Shown one piece after another: positions 25,540-34,149 of a DNA stretch of 64,000 nt (position 1 is its first letter; each line of letters opens with the position of its first letter). Position numbers and translations under genes: made by a program. The DNA comes from Clostridium magnum DSM 2767 (lineage in GTDB: Bacteria > Bacillota > Clostridia > Clostridiales > Clostridiaceae): assembly GCF_001623875.1 (NCBI RefSeq), contig NZ_LWAE01000002.1:806001-870000 (forward strand), in the 5' to 3' direction. The notes beneath the pieces were generated by a model. It worked only from the letters and a program-made list of their open reading frames with translations. It did not search any database and had not been told where the DNA came from.

Positions 25540-26904
25540 ATGGAAGTATTAATAGGTTCTATACTTATACTTGTTTTTATTCTAGCAATTTATAAAAAAT
25601 GGCTAAGCCCTTATGTAGCATTAATCGTTGTTCCATTATTCTTTGGAATCGTTTATTGTTTACTAACTAAGCAGTCACCAGTTGCAGCTTTAAACTGGGC
25701 TTATGATGGGGTGTTTTATAAGGTAGGGGCTAATGGAAAGGTTTCCCCAGGAACAATGAAATCAGCATTAATGGTTTTATTTGCATGTACATACTTTACT
25801 TTGATGATGCAGGTAGGTTTGTTTGATCCATTAGTTATTGCAATTATAAAATTAGTTAAAGGTGATCCGATGAAGATTATTGTCGCTTCTATGCTTACAG
25901 CTGCGATGGTATCTCTTGATGGAGATGGAACTTCAACAGTACTTATTACAACTGCTGCATTTATGCCGCTTTATAGACAGTTTAAAATTAAAGGTATATA
26001 TCTTGCAGTACTTATTGCTTTACCAACTTCAGTATTCAACATGACACCGTGGGGAGGACCACTGGCAAGAGTATTATCAGCACTTAGCTTAGATGTAACA
26101 CAACTTTTCCCACGTCTATTACCTGGTATGGCAGTTGTTTTACTTTATTCTCTTGCAGTTGCGTACTACTTTGGTAGAAAAGAAAGAGCTAGACTTGGTT
26201 ATGATCCAAAGACAGCGGCTAAAATTTCCGATGAAGAAATGGAAAAGATGTACGATAGCGTTAGAAATAACGACCCTGAATTAAAAAGACCAAAGGCTTT
26301 TTGGTTTAACTTAATAGCTACTGCTATCATCATGTACATGTTAGTAGAAGGTGTAGCAAACAGTGCGGTTCTATTCTTATTTGGTATAGCTTTAGCACTT
26401 GTAGTTAACTATGGTTTTAACTTTAAAGAACAAAAGGATAGATTAGCAGGAGCATTAGAAGAAGGTACACCAGCTGCTGCAATGATTATCAGTTCAGGAT
26501 TTTTCATGGGTATATTAAATGGAAGTGGTATGGCATCAGCTATTGCTACAAGCTTAGGTAATCTAGTTCCTCCAGGAATGGGTAATCTTATCCCTATCCT
26601 TACAGCTGTTCTAGGAATACCTGGACTTATCTTCTTAAGCTCAGATGGATACTATTTTGGAATATTGCCAGTATTAGCTAAGGTAGCTGCGGGCTTTGGT
26701 GTTTCAGCAACTACAATGGGTGTAGCAGCAATGGTTCCACTAGCAACTTATTATGCAACACCACTAGTTGCATGGATATTCATACTATGCGACAGAACAG
26801 AGGTAGAGTTTGGCGATTACCAAAAGGCAATATTGTTAGCTGGTATCCCAGCATTTATTATCTATATAATTGTGTTCATCTTAACTGGACAAATTCCACT
26901 ATAA
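25540..26904 (+). CDS. CitMHS-family citrate:metal symporter
   Basis: 454 residues behind AGGAGG. A highly hydrophobic protein of about 11-12 helices with the CitMHS signature SLDGDGTSTVLIT (near 126-138) and MTPWGGP. Members import citrate complexed with Mg2+ or Ca2+ together with protons. There is no citrate lyase cluster nearby, so the acid may instead be another tricarboxylate or hydroxy acid. A terminator follows at 26927-26960. Expression is likely controlled by the divergent LysR. Confidence 0.88.
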   Translation: MEVLIGSILILVFILAIYKKWLSPYVALIVVPLFFGIVYCLLTKQSPVAALNWAYDGVFYKVGANGKVSPGTMKSALMVLFACTYFTLMMQVGLFDPLVIAIIKLVKGDPMKIIVASMLTAAMVSLDGDGTSTVLITTAAFMPLYRQFKIKGIYLAVLIALPTSVFNMTPWGGPLARVLSALSLDVTQLFPRLLPGMAVVLLYSLAVAYYFGRKERARLGYDPKTAAKISDEEMEKMYDSVRNNDPELKRPKAFWFNLIATAIIMYMLVEGVANSAVLFLFGIALALVVNYGFNFKEQKDRLAGALEEGTPAAAMIISSGFFMGILNGSGMASAIATSLGNLVPPGMGNLIPILTAVLGIPGLIFLSSDGYYFGILPVLAKVAAGFGVSATTMGVAAMVPLATYYATPLVAWIFILCDRTEVEFGDYQKAILLAGIPAFIIYIIVFILTGQIPL

Positions 26905-26926
26905 TAATGCAATAAATAAAGCTTAG

Positions 26927-26962
26927 AGAAACTCTTTTGGACAAGTTCAAAGGGGTTTCTTT
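26927..26962 (+). terminator. citrate transporter terminator
   Basis: 13-bp stem with two G-U pairs (26927-26939 with 26948-26960). Confidence 0.7.
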
Positions 26963-27030
26963 ACTTTGCATAATACGATATTTTTTTAAAAATTCAATAA
27001 CATTAATGAAATGTTATAGCACTTTCCATA

Positions 27031-27059
27031 TTGACAATATGTCAATTGAAAAATATAGT
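27031..27059 (+). promoter_or_regulatory. promoter of the aromatic fusion gene
   Basis: TTGACA (27031-27036), 17-bp spacer, TATAGT (27054-27059). The -35 lies in an inverted repeat TTGAC-N5-GTCAA (27031-27045), a possible operator. Confidence 0.65.
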
Positions 27060-27076
27060 ATTATTAATAGAAAAAT

Positions 27077-27122
27077 CATGGTTATTAAAAATCAGTACTA
27101 GGATTGATTTTTAATAACCATG
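27077..27122 (+). promoter_or_regulatory. long leader hairpin
   Basis: Perfect 18-bp stem (27077-27094 with 27105-27122) and 10-nt loop, beginning about ten bases after the expected transcription start. No T-run follows, so it is not a simple terminator. Confidence 0.6.
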
Positions 27123-27274
27123 AACAGTAAAAATATTAAAAAGAAAGATGAGGTGAAAAACCTGATTTTTAGTTAGTAAATGGAAAGAAATTATTAAGAT
27201 TTGATATTAACCTTAGTAGTTGAATTATGTGAAGCTGACGTTCTATTAGGCAATAGGATGAAAAATCATACATT

Positions 27275-28777
27275 ATGATTTTAGAAATCAGGATTATTTT
27301 GGAAGAATTAAGCATTTTAAGAGAGAAAATTGATAAAGTAGATAAAGAATTGGTTAAACTTTTTCAGGAGAGAATGGAATTAGCATGCAAAGTTGCTGAA
27401 TATAAGAAGAATAACTCAATGGAAATTCTAAACATTGAAAGAGAAGAGCAGGTTATAAAAAAACAATTGAGAAATCTTGAAGATAAATCAATAGCAGAGG
27501 AAACAGAAGCTTTTTTCAGAAATGTTATGTCTATAAGCAGAAGTTTACAACGTAAAATAATTGATGATAATAATGTAATTTTTAATAATATTGTCAATAA
27601 AGAAGCTCGTAAAAATGAATTCTGTATAGTAGGGTTTCAGGGAGATGCTGGTTCTTTTAGTCAGGAGGCTCTCACTGAATACTTTAGTGCAAATGCCAAG
27701 GCTCTTAATTTTCAAAGTTTCAAAGATGTCTTTGAAGCATTAAAAAGAGGAGATATACAGTATGGAGTTTTACCTGTAAAAAATTCATCTACAGAAGTTA
27801 CAACTGAAATTTATAACTTGTTAATGGAGTATGGTTTTTATATAATAGGTGAAAAATCTGTTAGAATTGAGCAGGAGCTTTTAGCAGATAAAAATGTACA
27901 AACGTCAGATGTAGAAGAAGTATATTTGAATAAGCAAGCTGTGTATCATAACAATAATAATTATACAACTCTTATGGTTATTGCACCAAAATTTGAAGTG
28001 GGAAAAGATTGTAATAAGGTAAGTATAGTCATCACATTACCAGATGAAGTGGGAATTCTTCATAATATTACAAACTATTTTTATAAAAATAACTTAAGTA
28101 TGACTAAAATAGAATCACGACCAGTAGTAGATAAGCCTTGGGAGTATTTCTTCTATATAGATTTCTATGGAAATGTGTTAGAGGAAGATACAAAAAATGC
28201 TATAAAGGCTATCGAAAATAAAAGTACCTATTTTAAACTCTTAGGAAATTTTAAATCCGAAAAGGGATTAATCTCAATGGAAGAGGCTTTTAATAACATT
28301 GTGTTAATTGGTATGCCAGGCTGTGGTAAAACTACTATAGGAAAAATAATTGCTGAAAAACTCAATAGAAAATTTATAGATATAGATGAATATATAGAAA
28401 AAACAAATAATGCAACTATCCCTGAGATTTTCAAAAATGGTGAAAAACACTTTAGGATGCTTGAGTCTAAGGCAGTTGAGGAATTAAGCAAAGAAACTAA
28501 TGCTATCCTTGCTACAGGTGGAGGTGTAATAAAAAACCAAGAAAATATCGAAAAGCTTGCTAAAAATGGCCTTATAATTTTTGTAGATAGACCTGTAGAT
28601 CAAATAGTTTCTGATGTGGAAATACAAAAAAGGCCTCTTTTGAAAGATGGAATTAAGGTAGTATATCAGCTTTTTAACGAGAGGTATGATCTTTATATAC
28701 AAAGTTCTCACCTTCAAGTCTATAATTCAGGATCTTTAAATGAAATTGTAGAGAAAATATCTGATATTTGCAAATAA
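27275..28777 (+). CDS. chorismate mutase / degenerate prephenate dehydratase-ACT / shikimate kinase fusion
   Basis: 500 residues. AroQ chorismate mutase (about 13-95) has LREKID, ERMELACKVAEYKK and the R/E of NIEREEQ. A prephenate dehydratase-like part (115-236) starts normally (FQGDAGSFSQEA), but the PIENS motif reads PVKNS, the TRF active-site motif reads TTL (231-233) and about 50 residues before it are missing. The ACT domain (248-325) keeps the phenylalanine-site motif ESRP (280-283). A complete shikimate kinase (340-500) has GMPGCGKTT, FIDIDEY and ATGGGV. The mutase and kinase look active, the dehydratase dead. The start is uncertain: a TTG at 27299 has a better placed ribosome binding site. 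Confidence 0.85.
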   Translation: MILEIRIILEELSILREKIDKVDKELVKLFQERMELACKVAEYKKNNSMEILNIEREEQVIKKQLRNLEDKSIAEETEAFFRNVMSISRSLQRKIIDDNNVIFNNIVNKEARKNEFCIVGFQGDAGSFSQEALTEYFSANAKALNFQSFKDVFEALKRGDIQYGVLPVKNSSTEVTTEIYNLLMEYGFYIIGEKSVRIEQELLADKNVQTSDVEEVYLNKQAVYHNNNNYTTLMVIAPKFEVGKDCNKVSIVITLPDEVGILHNITNYFYKNNLSMTKIESRPVVDKPWEYFFYIDFYGNVLEEDTKNAIKAIENKSTYFKLLGNFKSEKGLISMEEAFNNIVLIGMPGCGKTTIGKIIAEKLNRKFIDIDEYIEKTNNATIPEIFKNGEKHFRMLESKAVEELSKETNAILATGGGVIKNQENIEKLAKNGLIIFVDRPVDQIVSDVEIQKRPLLKDGIKVVYQLFNERYDLYIQSSHLQVYNSGSLNEIVEKISDICK

Positions 28778-28801
28778 AAATAAATGATTACATAAATTAT
28801 A

Positions 28802-28857
28802 AAATAAGCCATACTATATCCAAGAAAGCTTAAAGGGGTATATAGTATGGTTTATTT
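28802..28857. terminator. bidirectional terminator (shared hairpin family)
   Basis: 18-bp stem (28802-28819 with 28840-28857, one G-U) between convergent genes. Its core GCCATACTATAT recurs in the hairpin at 62311-62383. Confidence 0.8.
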
Positions 28858-28863
28858 AAAAGC

Positions 28864-29826
28864 TTAAACAGGAAACAAAACTCTAGCTAAGTATATGGAC
28901 GAGGTTAGTGTAATACAACTAAAAATAGTAGATATCATCACTTCCTGAGAGGCAAAGTCTTGATAGTTGTCACATTCAACAGCAATTAAAGCTGTATTTA
29001 CTGCTGTCGGTACTGAAAAAGAGATGAAAACTGTTTGTGCAACAACTCCAAAGAAACCAAATATATGTATTAATACTGCTGCTAGTATAGGTCCTATGAT
29101 TAATCGAGTAAAAACTGCTATATTTACATTAATGTCTTTAAAATCAAATTTAGTTTTTGAAAGCTGAACTCCTAAGGTTAGTAATGCCATAGGTACAAGT
29201 CCATTCTTTACATATTCAAGTGTATTCCATAGAGGTGTTGTTGTTATATCAATTTTAGCATATTTAAGTAAGAGTGCAAGTGGTATAGCATATATAGATG
29301 GCATAGAGAAGATTTTGTGCATTGAATCTTTGATATTCATTTTACCTCTTCCTGCATTATAAAAACCGATAGTATACATGGCAACATTAGTAAACACCAG
29401 AATCATAATTTGAACTGTAAGAGCCTGATTTAAATATGGTGTCTTACCGTTAATAATAAAGGGCGCGGCGCCAAAAATAAGAGTAATAAGAGATATCCCA
29501 ATATTACCTGTATTATTAAACATAATGGAATTTTTAAAGGCATTTGTTTGTCCAACATCATATTTACGAATTTTTGAGACAACTCTAGCTATTAAATCAT
29601 TAAATATTAAATATATTATGCAAAATAATAAAATTTTAAGCATCTCATGAGATAAATGAGCGGTATAAAGATTATAAAATATAAATGCGGGTATAAATAA
29701 GTAGAAATTTAGTTTGCTAAGAGTAAATACACTTAAGTCAAATTTCTTGCTTATTATGTAACCAAATGCGATTATTATAAAAACTGGTATAATGTTATGT
29801 GCTAGTATGTGTAAAAAAATAGACAT
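28864..29826 (-). CDS. AEC-family (auxin efflux carrier-like) transporter
   Basis: 320 residues behind AGGAGGA. Ten predicted membrane helices in two halves, with the membrane-transport-protein (PF03547) pattern: SKLNFYLFIPAFIFYNL near the N-terminus and FNNTGNIGISLITLIFG in the middle. Bacterial members export or exchange malate, malonate or other organic acids. No enzyme gene is beside it, so the substrate is unknown. Monocistronic, convergent with the aromatic fusion gene. Confidence 0.87.
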   Translation of the reverse strand: MSIFLHILAHNIIPVFIIIAFGYIISKKFDLSVFTLSKLNFYLFIPAFIFYNLYTAHLSHEMLKILLFCIIYLIFNDLIARVVSKIRKYDVGQTNAFKNSIMFNNTGNIGISLITLIFGAAPFIINGKTPYLNQALTVQIMILVFTNVAMYTIGFYNAGRGKMNIKDSMHKIFSMPSIYAIPLALLLKYAKIDITTTPLWNTLEYVKNGLVPMALLTLGVQLSKTKFDFKDINVNIAVFTRLIIGPILAAVLIHIFGFFGVVAQTVFISFSVPTAVNTALIAVECDNYQDFASQEVMISTIFSCITLTSSIYLARVLFPV

Positions 29827-30000
29827 TTATGAAATCCTCCTAAACTTATCTATATCTTATGTGATAGCTATCCACTTTAATACTGTAATCAGATTAAAGT
29901 TTTCACTTTATCCTTTGATTTGATATAAGTAGTGTAAAATCAACAATTAAAAACTTAATTACAGTCTATTTTACTAAATATATCTATAACATTCAACTAC

Positions 30001-30029
30001 TTACAGATTTCTTTATTTATAGTTATAAT
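30001..30029 (+). promoter_or_regulatory. promoter of the SNF2 helicase gene
   Basis: TTACAG (30001-30006), 17-bp spacer, TATAAT (30024-30029), about 70 bp before the ATG. Confidence 0.65.
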
Positions 30030-30097
30030 AAGTAATGAATATATAAATAATAGAAGAACATTATCGGATTGCTTAGATATGAGAAAGTGGTGAGAAA

Positions 30098-33000
30098 ATG
30101 AAGTTAAAAGAATTAGAACAAATAATTTTCAAACCAGCTTCTACTTTGATGAAAAAAAGAGGCGAAAAAGTCTTTAGAGATGGCCTAGTTTCTAATATTA
30201 AAGGTAGAAAGATCGAAAATGTACATCATGTTTATGGAGATGTACTAAACAATATTAATTACAAGGAATTTAAAACTCACATAAAAATAAATTTGTTAAA
30301 TAAAAAATTAGATGGGGTCAGTTGTACTTGCAATGATTTTAAAGACATTTCTATTAATAAAAATATCTTTATGTGCGAACATCTAACTGCCACTGCGTAT
30401 AAGTTTTTAAACTTGCTATATAAGAAAAATCAATTACTTAAAAAGTTACCTAGAGAGAATAAAGAAAAGATAGAAATAGATATGGGCGTAAAAGTAACTC
30501 ATAAGCTGTGGAAGGGTGTAACTAATTATGAGTTAGAGTTTAGGCTAGGTTCTGAATATAAGCATTTAATCACTAATCTAAAGGATTTTGTCTTTGCTTT
30601 AGACAATAAGAAAAATATTTTCTTTAATAATCAGTTTACATATAATTCTAGGGAGTATAGTATCTCTAATAGTGCTATAAGAATTATAGATTTTATTAAA
30701 GAATATGTTTATGCAAACAAAGGGATATCATCCACAGGAAGAAACTTGATAATTAATCCTAATGATTTAAGAAAATTTTTAGAGTGTTTTGGCGAAGGTA
30801 ATATCCAATTTAAATATAATGGTATGGAATATAAAACTGCTGTTTTTAACAAGGATTTACCTCTTAGCTTCACATTAAAAGAAAAAAGTGCAAGGTTTAT
30901 ATTAACTACTCATAAGAAGCTTCCAATCCCATTAAATGAAAACAAAGATGTTTATTTATTTAATTGGCAACTTTACTTGCCTTCAAAAAATCAAATTCAA
31001 AAATATATGCCTTTATATGAAAGATTTTTGAAAAAAGATGAACTTTTATACAATAAAACTATAGAAAACTATAATAAAATTATTTCATTGTTAAGCAGTA
31101 TTTCAAAAAACGTTACTATTGCAGAAAGTGTAAAAAACTTTTCCTCAGCCTCATTAAAGATAGAGTTTTTAATTTATAAAGAGAACTTCAACATATACTG
31201 TAATGTAAAAGCAATTTACTATAATGAAAAGATTAATATATTAGATGATGATAAAAATAAACAACAGCTTATAAGAGATTTAAACAAAGAAGAAAAAGTT
31301 CTTATGAAGCTTGAATATTATAAATTTGTTAGAAGAAAAGATAGGCTTATGTTTATTGGTGGAGATGAGGAGCTTTTCGACATTTTGAGTAAAAGAGAAA
31401 ATGATATCCATTCACTTGGCACCGTCATATTAGGGAAAGGTTTTGAAGACATAAAAGTATATAATTCAGATTCTATCGAATTAGATTTCTATGAGGAAAA
31501 TGGATATTTAAAATTTAATTATAATATGGGCAATATTGAAAGAGCAGAACTAGGGAATATATTTGAAAGCTATAAGTCTAATAATAGGTTCTATAAAACT
31601 AGAAACAATGAATTTATAGATTTGGAAGATAATGATGTAAGAGGATTTTTTAATTTAATTGAGATGCTAAATGCCAGCGAAGGTATAGAAGAAGGTTCAG
31701 TAAAGATAGAAAAAAATAAAGCTTTATTTATAGTGGAAAGTTTTAAAAATAGAAACTTCAAATTTGGTCAGGGTGTTAACTTATTAAAAGATATAGAAAA
31801 TAAGCTGACTTATATAAATAGTAAAGAAATAGATTTGCCAAAGGATTTAAAAAGGATACTTAGGGGGTATCAAATTAAAGGATTTAAATGGTTTAAAACT
31901 TTAAGTCATTTAGGATTTGGGGGTATTTTAGCTGATGAAATGGGTCTTGGTAAAACAGTTCAAACAATATCCTTTCTTGCAACAGAAGAGAACAAAAAAA
32001 CCTTAATAATTGTTCCAACCTCGTTAATTTATAATTGGAGAGATGAAATAGAAAGGTTTGCTCCTAGTTTAAAGGTTGGAATTGTACATGGAGAGAGAGC
32101 ACAGAAAGAAAAGGTAATAAATGAACTAAAAGAGTATGATTTGATTTTAACTACCTATGGCACTCTAAGAAACAATATTAAGATGTATAATAATATTCGA
32201 TTTGATTATTGTATTGTAGATGAAGCACAAAATATAAAAAATCCGATAGCACAAAATACTAAGGTAGTTAAAGAAATTGAAGCAAAAGTAAGGTTTGCAC
32301 TGACTGGAACTCCTATTGAAAATAATCTAACAGAGCTTTGGTCCATATTTGATTTTATAATGCCAGGCTACCTATATACTAAAGAAGCTTTTTATGAGAA
32401 ACTTATTTCTAATAATGATATTGATTTAGAGGAGCTTAAATTATTAATTAAACCTTTTATTCTAAGACGAACTAAAATAGAGGTTATGGAAGACTTACCA
32501 GATAAACTAGAGAAGACTATCTTAGTTGAAATGACAGCAGCTCAAAAATCAGTATATAATGCTTATATAAAAGATGTAAGAACGAAAATAAAGAAGGATT
32601 TTCATGGGAAGGTAGAAGTTTTTTCTTATCTAACAAAGTTAAGACAAATTTGTCTAGATCCTTCTCTTATATTTGAAGAATATGAAGGTGGAAGTGGAAA
32701 ACTTAAAATTGCAATGTCTCTGGTAGAAGAACAATTAGCTACTAATGGAAAAGTGTTGCTATTTTCTCAATTTACATCTGTGCTAAAAAAAATAGGTCAA
32801 TATTTAAAAGAAAAGGATATCGAATATTTTTACTTGGACGGTTCAACGGTATCTAAAGAAAGAATTAATTTAGTAAATGAGTTTAATAACAATGAGAAGA
32901 TAAAGATATTTTTAATTTCATTGAAGGCAGGAGGAACTGGTCTTAACTTGACTTCAGCAAATTTAGTTATTCATTTTGATCCATGGTGGAATCCTGCAGT

Positions 33001-33220
33001 AGAGAATCAAGCAACAGATAGAGCACATAGAATTGGCCAAAGAAATGTAGTGGAAGTAATTAAGCTAGTTGCTAGAGGAACAATAGAAGAAAAGATTGTT
33101 TTATTACAAGAACATAAAAAGGAATTAATTGATAGAATTATTACAGGTGAACTTAAAAATAGCAATATGCTAAATAAGTTATCCAAGGAAGAATTAATGA
33201 AACTTTTCGGTAGGGATTAA
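30098..33220 (+). CDS. SWIM zinc-finger SNF2-family helicase
   Basis: 1040 residues. An N-terminal SWIM zinc finger (Cys76, Cys78, Cys93, His95) and an SNF2-helicase-associated region are followed by two RecA-like domains: Walker A DEMGLGKT (about 612-619), DEAQ box VDEAQNIKN (near 707), LTGTPIENN, and the C-terminal helicase motifs GGTGLNLTSA and QATDRAHRIGQ. Bacterial members (RapA/HepA-like and YwqA) move along double-stranded nucleic acid and are linked to transcription recycling or stress. The gene is alone. Typical length for the family, so it is intact. The actual target is not known. Confidence 0.9.
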   Translation: MKLKELEQIIFKPASTLMKKRGEKVFRDGLVSNIKGRKIENVHHVYGDVLNNINYKEFKTHIKINLLNKKLDGVSCTCNDFKDISINKNIFMCEHLTATAYKFLNLLYKKNQLLKKLPRENKEKIEIDMGVKVTHKLWKGVTNYELEFRLGSEYKHLITNLKDFVFALDNKKNIFFNNQFTYNSREYSISNSAIRIIDFIKEYVYANKGISSTGRNLIINPNDLRKFLECFGEGNIQFKYNGMEYKTAVFNKDLPLSFTLKEKSARFILTTHKKLPIPLNENKDVYLFNWQLYLPSKNQIQKYMPLYERFLKKDELLYNKTIENYNKIISLLSSISKNVTIAESVKNFSSASLKIEFLIYKENFNIYCNVKAIYYNEKINILDDDKNKQQLIRDLNKEEKVLMKLEYYKFVRRKDRLMFIGGDEELFDILSKRENDIHSLGTVILGKGFEDIKVYNSDSIELDFYEENGYLKFNYNMGNIERAELGNIFESYKSNNRFYKTRNNEFIDLEDNDVRGFFNLIEMLNASEGIEEGSVKIEKNKALFIVESFKNRNFKFGQGVNLLKDIENKLTYINSKEIDLPKDLKRILRGYQIKGFKWFKTLSHLGFGGILADEMGLGKTVQTISFLATEENKKTLIIVPTSLIYNWRDEIERFAPSLKVGIVHGERAQKEKVINELKEYDLILTTYGTLRNNIKMYNNIRFDYCIVDEAQNIKNPIAQNTKVVKEIEAKVRFALTGTPIENNLTELWSIFDFIMPGYLYTKEAFYEKLISNNDIDLEELKLLIKPFILRRTKIEVMEDLPDKLEKTILVEMTAAQKSVYNAYIKDVRTKIKKDFHGKVEVFSYLTKLRQICLDPSLIFEEYEGGSGKLKIAMSLVEEQLATNGKVLLFSQFTSVLKKIGQYLKEKDIEYFYLDGSTVSKERINLVNEFNNNEKIKIFLISLKAGGTGLNLTSANLVIHFDPWWNPAVENQATDRAHRIGQRNVVEVIKLVARGTIEEKIVLLQEHKKELIDRIITGELKNSNMLNKLSKEELMKLFGRD

Positions 33221-33394
33221 GTAAAAAATTCAACAAGCTAAGGTTTACCTTCAATATAAGACTTTGCTTTCTTTTACCTAGTAATGTATTTAATTAATTC
33301 GTACTAAGAGTGTTGGTATTTTTTATTTGTTTTGAGGCAAAATACCTTATTATAGCTTATAGTACTTATGCTTATGAAAAAGGAGAGATTAACA

Positions 33395-33538
33395 ATGAAA
33401 AAGTTTACTGAAAGAACTTATGAAAGTGAAAAACAATTTAATAAAGCCTCAAAAAAGTTAGGTAAGAAAGGATTTAAGGTTTTAAAAACAACTATAGATG
33501 ATGGTAAATATGTAGTAGAATATCAAACTAGACCTTAG
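33395..33538 (+). CDS. small basic conserved-looking protein, 47 residues
   Basis: ATG preceded by AAAGGAGAG at ideal spacing; followed by a good terminator (33578-33612). The product is lysine-rich at its N-terminal half (KKFTERTYESEKQFNKASKK) and ends in a beta-like TTIDDGKYVVEYQTRP. It looks like a real monocistronic gene because of the combined ribosome binding site and terminator. Function unknown. Confidence 0.7.
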   Translation: MKKFTERTYESEKQFNKASKKLGKKGFKVLKTTIDDGKYVVEYQTRP

Positions 33539-33577
33539 AATTAAGAATCTCATTTCTTAATTATTGTTTGTTATCAA

Positions 33578-33614
33578 AAAGCCTCTGCTTATTATAATTA
33601 AGCAGGGGCTTTCT
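33578..33614. terminator. bidirectional terminator
   Basis: 14-bp stem with one mismatch/G-U (33578-33591 with 33599-33612), between the two convergent small genes. Confidence 0.75.
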
Positions 33615-33632
33615 AAACCAGTAGCTAGTTAA

Positions 33633-33752
33633 CTACTTCCCTTTCTTTCTAAATATATTCTTTTGGGAAATGTAAGCTATAAAAGAACCAGTTAAGACAA
33701 CTGAAATCCCCATCGCCACAGAAAGTAAATTATTTAGTTCACCATACTTCAT
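33633..33752 (-). CDS. 39-residue single-pass membrane peptide
   Basis: Behind GGAGGTG eight bases before the ATG. One hydrophobic helix (NLLSVAMGISVVLTGSFIAYI) is flanked by a short acidic/polar N-terminus and a basic tail KNIFRKKGK, which predicts an N-out, C-in orientation. Resembles other very small clostridial membrane proteins; function unknown. It is convergent with the 47-residue gene. Confidence 0.65.
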   Translation of the reverse strand: MKYGELNNLLSVAMGISVVLTGSFIAYISQKNIFRKKGK

Positions 33753-33913
33753 ATCAAAGCACCTCCAAGCTAAAAATCTTTTTAAATTTAAGTTATATTT
33801 TATATTTTGCATAAAACTTATTTCTATTAATCATGGTTATTTAATTATAGGAAAATTAGAAAGATTATAGTGCATAAGAATAAACTTTACAGGAAAAATA
33901 TTATATATTAGCA

Positions 33914-34100
33914 AGTTTATCCGATGACTACTCGCTCTAATACTCCCATACGCACTCTGTGAAAGCGATTCACACAAAATCATAGATTTTGGTTCTCTGC
34001 TTTTCTTCAAAGTGTACGTTCCGAGCGGCTATGTCCCTGGATTCGTTCAACTAAGAATTAGATGGAGTTGAAGCTCCATCTGATTCAAGTTTCACTTCAT
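33914..34100. repeat. dispersed structured repeat, full-length copy
   Basis: A 187-bp element. One end reads TTTATCCGATGACTACTCGC; the other is a 13-bp stem (34055-34067 with 34074-34086, one G-U, loop TTGAAG) followed by TTTCACTTCAT. Both ends recur, fused, at 39710-39764 on the opposite strand, and the hairpin end recurs at 41455-41499. Confidence 0.75.
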
Positions 34101-34149
34101 ATTTAATCATTGAATTTATACAGTAAAGGTAGGGAATAAGGAGGGAGAT

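Larger units (their letters stand above)
26905..27274. other. 370-bp gap: terminator, promoter and leader hairpin
   Basis: Terminator 26927-26960, a good promoter at 27031-27059 and an 18-bp perfect hairpin at 27077-27122 just inside the transcript of the aromatic fusion gene. No coding frame seen. Confidence 0.6.
33221..34149. other. 929-bp gap with two small genes, a terminator and a dispersed repeat
   Basis: Between the SNF2 gene and the ger operon lie a 47-codon gene (plus), a terminator, a 39-codon gene (minus) and the 187-bp repeat at 33914-34100. The remainder is AT-rich without recognisable content. Confidence 0.6.
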
